Below are positions 57,213-64,000 of a DNA stretch of 64,000 nt, one piece after another. This DNA is from Calamus simplicifolius. Its lineage: Eukaryota > Streptophyta > Magnoliopsida > Arecales > Arecaceae. Each line of letters starts with the position of its first letter. Position 1 is the stretch's first letter. The notes below the pieces were generated by a model that was not told the origin of the DNA, made no database searches, and worked only from the letters and a program-made list of their open reading frames with translations. The stretch is from NCBI GenBank assembly GCA_900491605.1, contig UESW01005074.1, forward strand, positions 1-64,000, written 5' to 3'. Both the position numbers and the translations under genes were made by a program.

Positions 57213-59203
57213 TGATGGGAATTATGTATACAAGATATGAATCAAATTCATATAAATATTGCGGAAGGTATAATATAAAATTTCCAGATGCCCAGGATCC
57301 ATAGGAACAAATTCATTATATCTCCAATAAATATAATTTTATTCATACCTGAGTCCTTTATCGATGTAGATGAGGATGAAGCCGGTTAATCTCTGCCACT
57401 AGCCGTCCATGTGTCCGGCCTCTAACGGTGATCCATGCAGAGAAGAAGGGATGAAGACCTCCAAGGTATGAAGATGACACCACGAGAGAGAGAGAGGGGT
57501 GCTAGCGCCTCTTGAATCCCCTTATAGAAGATATATTTGAAGAAAAGTATAATCTTTTCTTCTTATGCTCTCTTTTCTTGGTAGAAAGGAACTATATTTA
57601 AAGGTTGAAAATGAGACGTTCCAAAGAGGAAGAGACCTCTCTTCATTGTAAGAAACTCCCATAATGGTAAGAAACTCCCATCTTCAGGTAAGAAACTCCT
57701 CCCATCTTCATAGTAAGAAAATCCCATCTTCATGGTAAGAAACTCCTCCCATCTTCATGGTAAGAAACTCCCATCTTCATGGTAAGAAAAATCAAGTGTC
57801 ACAATCTCAGCCTTTGAAATTAGGAGTTTTATCCCATAACTACATGCCCTAATTTGTACGTGTTCATCATCGAACCATAGAGATTCATCATGCCTCATCC
57901 CATGGGCATGACTTCATCTTCACATGGCTGAGATTGGACATCATACCTGAATAATCAGAGCCATCCATCGCATGGATCAAGTCACAGATTGGTATCCAAT
58001 TATTTGTTCATGATATGTACAAATAATTTCTCCTTAACATTCCTTCTATTATAATGGATCCTATCCATTATAATTATATCTTCTTTAAATTGGGTCTCAC
58101 CCAATTATTTAATTGATCATTTTATCTGAATTAAATCTAATTTAATTCTCATTTTAATTCATCCAATATTCTCTTTAATGCGTGTGACCCATTAGGCCCT
58201 TTAACATGTTGGTAATAATCATGTCCTAATCATAGACCCTAGGAATGATTGGACAACTCTTTGTCTAATTCAACAACATGATTATAGATCATGAGAGGCC
58301 TCTAGCAAAGCATCATGACCACCCAACTGCTAATGGTTTTGTTGACGTGACCATCAACACCTATCCCTGAATGGTTATCGTATGATCAAATCCTTTCATC
58401 ACATATCCCAGATCAATCAGTGGTATGGAATGTGTCAACCCTGTAATTGATCTTTGTTTACTTGATCTCAGGAAAAATTGACTATATGAATTAGAACTTC
58501 GAAACCATTTCAAATTCCAACTCAACCTTGCAAGGATTTATAATCAATTTAATCCATCAAGTGGCCGTGGGATATAACCCTTTCTATCAAGGGAGACGAA
58601 TCCTGTCTTGATCAAACACCATCTTCATGTGCTTTATGTCATACCCAACCGACACCATATTTGCCACCCGTGGCTAGAGCGACGTTTGGATGCCGTTAAA
58701 GTATGACATTCCACACATGAGATGCAATGAAGATCTCAAGTCAAAGGATCACTCACACTACCATCATTAGAGATCAACCATCGACACTATATAGAATATC
58801 CATATGGGATCTCTGTACGGATCATCCAATGCATCGTTACAATAACGAGCATCCACACACCTATCCAAGTATCTACATACTTCAGCTTGTGAAATCAGCT
58901 GCTCACCCCAAGGGTGAGGATATGCAATGTGTGCTAGTCTCACGGTGTTCGATGGTGTCCAGTTCCGTCTACACATCGACTAGGGAAGTTTAAAGAATTG
59001 AACTATAACGTGCAATTTGAATCTCACAATTTGTAATCTATATTAAATTTCATATGCACGATTCACATTCTTTTGGACTTTATCTCACAGACAAATATAT
59101 CAAATAGAAGACATCTGGATAGATAAAGAAACCATTTTATTTGATTTGTATTCATAGAATGTATACAGCATTCAATCCAATTGGATCTAGGCATACACTA
59201 ACA
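57213..59203 (-). repeat. Copia C 3' LTR (about 1,991 bp)
   Basis: On the minus strand it begins TGTTAGTGTATGCC at 59,203, right after the polypurine tract AAGTGGGAGA, and ends at 57,213 with CCATCA. The long LTR fits Angela/SIRE-type Copia elements. A 22-27 bp minisatellite (GGTAAGAAACTCCCATCTTCAT) lies at 57,640-57,790. Open frames in it are not genes. Confidence 0.8.
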
Positions 59204-59277
59204 ATCTCCCACTTGTACTAGAGCCATTCACCCATGTATTTAATACCGAGTGACTTAACATGATTATCATGCTTCTA

Positions 59278-60973
59278 CTACGGTAAGGCTTTAGTGAGCG
59301 GATCAGTTACATTATCCTCAATGGGGACTCGTTCTATTTTTACATCATTTCTACCAATAATCTCTCTAATTACATGGTATCTCCTGAGTACATGTTTGGA
59401 CCTCTGATGAGACCTTGGCTCCTTAGCTTGTGCAATAGCTCCATTGTTGTCACAATACAAGTGTATTGGATCAGCAATGCTTGGAACCACACCAAGTTCA
59501 GTGATAAGCTTTTTGATCCAAACCGCTTCTTTGGCTGCATCTGATACTGCGATGCACTCAGCTTCGGTCGTAGAGTCGGCAGTCGTCTCCTGCTTGGAAC
59601 TTTTTCAGCTGACTGCACCGCCATTGAATGTAAAGACATAGCCTGATTGAGATTTATAATCATCTTTATCAGACTGAAAACTAGAATTTGTATAACCCTG
59701 AACTATGAGTTTGGGTCCTCCATAAACCAAGAACATATCCTTAGTCCTTCGTAAGTACTTAAGGATATTCTTGACGGCCATCCAATGTTTCTCTCCAGGG
59801 TTTGCCTGGTATCTACTAGTGATACTCAATACATAAGAAACATCAGTCTCGTACATAGCATCGCATACTTGATGGATCCAATTGCTGAGGCATATGGAAT
59901 CCTATTCATGTGCTCTCTCTCCATTTGGGTCTTAGGACTCATGTCCTTGGAGGATGTATTCCATGTGATACCCGGCATGAATCCCTTCTTGGATTCTTCC
60001 ATGCTAAACAGTTTTAGCACTTTATCTATGTACATTGATTGGGACAATCCAAGCAACCTTCTAAATCTATCTCTATAGATCTTAATACCCAGTATGTAGG
60101 CTGCTTCTTCCAAATCTTTCATGGAGAATTTCTAGACAACCATTCCTTCACTTCTTGCAGCAAGGATACATTGTTTCCTATCAATAATATGTCATCTACA
60201 TATAATATCAGGAAAACAATAACACTCCCACTAACCTTCTTGTATACACATGGATCATCCTCATTTTTGATAAAATCAAACTTTTTGATTGTTTCATCAA
60301 AACGGATGTTCCAACTTCTAGAGGCTTGCTTAAGTCCATAAATGAACCTTTGCAGCTTGCGTACCTTTTTAGAATCAATGGACTCAAAACCCTCAGGTTG
60401 TGTCATATACACATCCTTCATTAAATCACCATTTAGGAAGGCGGTCTTGACATTCATTTGTCATATCTCATAATTGTAATAGGCTGCAATCGTAAGCAAA
60501 ATCCTTATGAACTTAAGCATGGCTATGGGAGAAAAGGTTTCATCAAAGTCAACACCTTGCCTTTGCTTGTAACCTTTTGCAACTAGCCTCGCCTTATAGG
60601 TAATCACATTACCATCCATGTCTGTCTTCTTCTTGAAGACCCATTTGCACCCAATGGGTTTTATCCCTTCAGGTGGATCAACTAAAGTCCATACTTGGTT
60701 GTCGTACATGGAGTCCATTTCAGACTTCATGGCTTCAAGCCATCTCTTGGAGTCAATGTCACAAATTGCTTCATCGTAGTTAGTAGGCTCATCATCTTCT
60801 ATAAGAAATCCATATCTCTCAGGAATATGATGTGTTCTACTAGACCTACGTAGCTGATGTGTACTTGAAGCTTCCTGTGGCTCCATCATTTCTGATAGAG
60901 GTTCACGTAAATGTTGCCTAAATGTAAGTTGAGTCTCTTGCTCAACTCCCACTACATTTGACATTTGCTCCAT
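59278..60973 (-). pseudogene. Copia C reverse transcriptase and RNase H
   Basis: RT: 60,973-60,119 with WTLVDPPEGIKPIGCKWVFK, ARLVAKGYKQRQGVDFDETF, FLNGDLMKDVYMTQPEGF, YGLKQASRSWN and ILYVDDILLIGN (catalytic YVDD). RNase H: 60,122-59,278, with YILGIKIYRDR, the SGYVFTFNGGAVS region, HLYCDNNGAIAQA and NVTDPLTKALP at the end. Three main frame breaks (about 60,460, 60,120 and 59,820-59,660) and stops are present. These enzymes would copy the element's RNA into DNA. Confidence 0.9.
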
Positions 60974-62027
60974 GTCATCTAATTGGTCTGTGTTAATTTA
61001 TGGTTCTTGAGTTTCACTAATCATAATATTTCTGCCACTACCATTTCTTAAAAAATCTCATTCTCTAAAAATATGGCATGCCTTGAGACAAACACCTTTT
61101 GCTCGAGTGGGTGGTAGAAGTAGTATCCTTTTATTTCTTTAGGATACCCCATAAAATTACACTTGTCAGATCTAGCTCCCAGCTTGTCTGATGCATTACG
61201 CTTTACATAAGCGTAGCAACCCCAATTCCTTAGATGACTAAGGGTTGGTTTCTTTCCATACCATATCTTATAGGGAGTGGTGTTGACCGACTTAGACAGA
61301 ACTCAGTTTAGAGTGTATTCGGTTGTGTGTAGGGCATAACCCCAAAACATTTTTGAAAGATTTGCAAGGCTCATCATTGATCGCATCATATCAAATAATG
61401 TGCGATTTCTTCTTTCTGATACACCATTATGCTGTGTCATACCAGGAGGAGTCCACTGAGAAAGAATCCCATTCTCCTTCAAATATTCTAAGAACTCATG
61501 GCTTAAGTATTCTCCACCTCGATCTGATCAAAGTATCTTAATACTTTTGCCACTTTGTTTTTCTACCTTGGATCTGAATTCTTTGAACTTTTCAAAGGCT
61601 TCAGATTTGTGCTTCATCAGATATATAACCATACCTGCTATGGTCATCTATAAATATGATGAAGTAAGAAAAACCTCCTATTACCTGAATATTGATAGGA
61701 CCACATATATCTGAATGTTCTAGTCCTAAACATTCAGTTGCTCGCTCACCCTTTTTAGTAAAGGATGACTTAGTCATTTTGCCACGTAAGCACGACTCTC
61801 ATTCATTAAACGATTCCCAATCGAATGAGCCCAAGTAGCCATCCTTATGTAACTTGGTTAACGTGTTTCATTTACATGGCCTAAACGACAGTGCCATAGG
61901 AATGCGTTCTTAGAATTATTTGATTTTAATTTCTTAGTTTCTACATTGAGAATAGGGCATTGTAAATTCAAAACTTAAATCCCGTTGAACATTTCAGTAG
62001 AACCAAAGAACATTTCATTTTTAAAAA
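60974..62027 (-). pseudogene. Copia C integrase
   Basis: The minus strand reads, over scattered stops, as a Copia integrase: HSDICGPI, FIDDHSRYGYIYL (first catalytic Asp), SIKILRSDRGGEY (second), QHNGVSERRNRT (catalytic Glu), then MFWGYAL, TPYKIWYGKKP, HLRNWGCYAYV and NFMGYPKEIKGYYFY. The catalytic triad is present in sequence, but the frame is broken (for example a stop after the TLN near 61,300). Confidence 0.87.
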
Positions 62028-62390
62028 TTAAAATTTCTTTATTTCAATTTCAAATGTATATCCATCATTTACAAGACATGAAACGAAAATAATGTTCTTT
62101 GTTATGTTTGGAACATAGTAACAATTATTAAGCTCCATTACAAGCCCAGTGGGCAAAGACAAAGAACAAGATCCTATAGCTAAAGCAGCAACCTTTGCTC
62201 CATTTTCTATGCACAGGATCACTTCATCTTTTTTCAGCTTTCTATGCTTCTTATCATCTGCATATTAATACAAATATGAGATCCACAACCGGTATCCAAT
62301 ACCCAAGTAGAATAAGAAGTAACAGAAGAAAATATCTCAATCATAAATATGCCTGAAGTAGAAGCATCTGTATGTTTCTTTTCTTTCAGG
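62028..62390 (-). pseudogene. Copia C protease/GAG-pre-integrase linker
   Basis: The open piece 62,222-62,028 carries VAALAIGSCSLSLPTGLVM and the linker motif NNCYYVPNITKNIIFVSCL, seen just after protease in Copia polyproteins. Around 62,280-62,320 the minus strand reads WVLDTGCGSHI-like, a protease active-site region. Frames are broken. Confidence 0.7.
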
Positions 62391-63190
62391 CTAGCTAGAT
62401 AAGCTTAATTTGCAGTTTCGCTTCCAGTGCCCTTCCTTCCCACAGAAGTGACATTTTCCCTTGGCTACTTTATTTTTCTTAATTCCCTTATTTGGTTTAG
62501 TCGCCTTGGCATTTTGTACCTTATTCTTCTTTGGCTGCTTCTTACGAGCGCCAGAAGACTTCACGACCATAACCTGCCCCTTTTCTTTCTTAATGTTGGG
62601 CTCGGCATTCGTCAGCATATTCACGAGCTCAGGTAGAGATTCCTCTATCTTGTTCATGTTGAAATTAAGAACAAACTACGAATAGCTGAGAGGTAATGAT
62701 TGCAGAACCAAGTCAACACTTAGTTCATGATCCATCACAAAATCCAATCATGCCAACTTTTCAATCAAATTGATCATTTTCAGTACGTGGGCACCAACTG
62801 ATGAATCCTCAGTCATTTTGCACTGAAACAACACTTTAGAAGTTTAAAACCTCTCATATCGAGACTGTGCTCCAAACAACTCTTGCAAGTGCATCAAAAT
62901 CTCCTGAGCATTCATATGCTCATGCTGTTTCTGAAGATCAGGTGACATTGAGGCCAACATCAAACATGTGGCCATGTCTTCAGCATCTTTATACCGGTTG
63001 TATGCCACATAAACCTCAGTCGGAGCATCCGCTGGTGGGACCTCCGGTGCGACCTCATCTAGGACAAAAAGAATTTTCTCAGATCGAAGAACGATACTTA
63101 CATTCCTTAGCCAATTAGGAAAGTTGAGTCCAGTTAATTTGTTGGATTTAAAATATTCCTTAGGTTGATGTTTACACTCATGGTTTCTAT
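62391..63190 (-). pseudogene. Copia C gag
   Basis: A gag core of the UBN2 type is readable from about 63,165 (NKLTGLNFPNWLRNVSIVLR, EKILFVLDEVAPEVPPADAP, then AQEILMHLQELFGAQSRYER). It ends with a basic tail and zinc knuckle CHFCGKEGHWKRNC near 62,435-62,395. At least two in-frame stops (near 62,847 and 62,675) break it. It would form the element's particle. Confidence 0.85.
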
Positions 63191-64000
63191 GATAACCTGC
63201 ATAAAATTAGAATGAGTCAATTACTATGAATACTAATCACTAACTTAATATGGTAATTCTAAATTTTTAATTAAGTTGGTTTCTCCCACTATTTTATCAA
63301 GGTTAATAGCCCTCTCTATGAATCTCGAGAAATTGACATTCAATTTCCTTAGTGGGCTAGGATCCTCATTTGAATTACCTTGACCTTGGCTTTGGCACAA
63401 CAAATCTCGGTAAGCCAAATTTGGTAGATTATTATCAATCACATCTAATGTGACTCCTAGATCATTTAGGGGACATTGCTTTGTCAATTACATCCATATG
63501 TGATCACCCTAAAGTTTGCCTCTAGATTAGACTGACCCTGACTTTGGCCAATTATGCCAGCTAATCTAGTTAAGTCAACCCATTGTTTCACAATCAACTC
63601 CTCATAGGTACACTCGACCTTGGCTTTGGCATGACAAATCTCATGACCTAATGATTTTGTATCATGTGAACAATGGAAGGCTTATGACTTAATATTCATG
63701 CAGAGATTTAGCGCATAAAGGTCCCATCTACATCTACAAAATTTGTACTATGCTAGGTTACATATCCTATATGTAGATTTTAGATTAATCTCAATTAACC
63801 TTAATTTTATAAGATCCAATTATGATTGGGACTCCTAATCAAATTAGGATCCTGATCACTATCTAATTTAGGAACCCTAATCTTGTGACCAAATCAATTG
63901 CTACATCCTGAACAACCTTAATTGATTTAATCAATTAAGAGCTTTCCCTAACAATGGCCAGATCAGTTGATCAATGGGGTCCTATTTAGCATACCCTTCA
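63191..64000 (-). other. Copia C leader/5' untranslated region
   Basis: AT-rich, non-coding. It contains three related phrases (TGACCTTGGCTTTGGCACAA near 63,380, CTGACTTTGGCCAATTATGCC near 63,540, CGACCTTGGCTTTGGCATGA near 63,617), imperfect tandem repeats of about 80-150 bp. The primer-binding site and 5' LTR must lie to the right of the window. Confidence 0.55.

Larger units (their letters stand above)
57213..64000 (-). mobile_element. Copia element C, 5' end beyond the window
   Basis: Complete 3' LTR, RNase H, RT, integrase, protease and gag in order on the minus strand, then about 800 bp of gag-upstream leader with no primer-binding site before the window end. All coding parts carry stops or frameshifts, so it is inactive. 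It interrupts element D at 57,212/57,213. Confidence 0.88.

Overview
This is plant nuclear DNA. It has spliced GT-AG genes, CACTA, hAT, Copia and Gypsy elements, plastid and plant-mitochondrial fragments, and one host gene with a plant-specific RING-CH architecture. Nothing fixes the species. It is an angiosperm, and the repeat style would suit a large-genome monocot such as a palm (weak inference). Most of the window is a stack of nested insertions, and only about 45.2-52.6 kb looks like single-copy host gene space.

Layout. 1-9,913: the 3' nine-tenths of a potentially autonomous CACTA (En/Spm) transposon. It has an 85-bp satellite at its left, GCGTCGC subterminal repeats, a hairpin minisatellite in the leader intron, a five-domain TNP2 transposase gene and a second, TNPA/Transposase_24-type gene. 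Each gene is broken by one single-base frame change. 9,914-11,316 and 42,305-44,330: two halves of an old Copia element (A). It was split by a younger Copia element (B, 11,317-15,576 plus 41,886-42,304). B's 3' LTR is itself split by a 26.3-kb insertion (15,577-41,885).

The 26.3-kb insertion is largely organelle-derived. It holds a mitochondrial rrn18 fragment, a partial trnQ, a plastid trnV-UAC with its group II intron, a psbD fragment, a full-length ccmB, pieces of Gypsy pol, and several kilobases of mitochondrion-like DNA without recognised genes. Its left 2.5 kb is full of long inverted and direct repeats. A 3.0-kb non-autonomous hAT element with a perfect 8-bp target duplication (27,625-30,651) sits inside it. 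That hAT carries about 22 copies of the same satellite found at the window start, in the opposite orientation.

45.27-52.53 kb (minus strand): a six-exon RING-CH (MARCH-type) membrane E3 ubiquitin ligase gene encoding 241 aa; its 3.8-kb first intron is a degenerate tandem array. 53.2-54.5 kb: a short ORF of unknown nature and an AT-rich repeat field. 54.5-57.2 kb: a Gypsy-type gag-like gene (element D), interrupted by a long-LTR Copia element (C, minus strand, 57,213 to beyond the window end).

Inferred order of events: A inserted first; the CACTA and B went into A; organelle DNA was captured in B's LTR by break repair; the hAT went into the organelle DNA; independently, C went into D.
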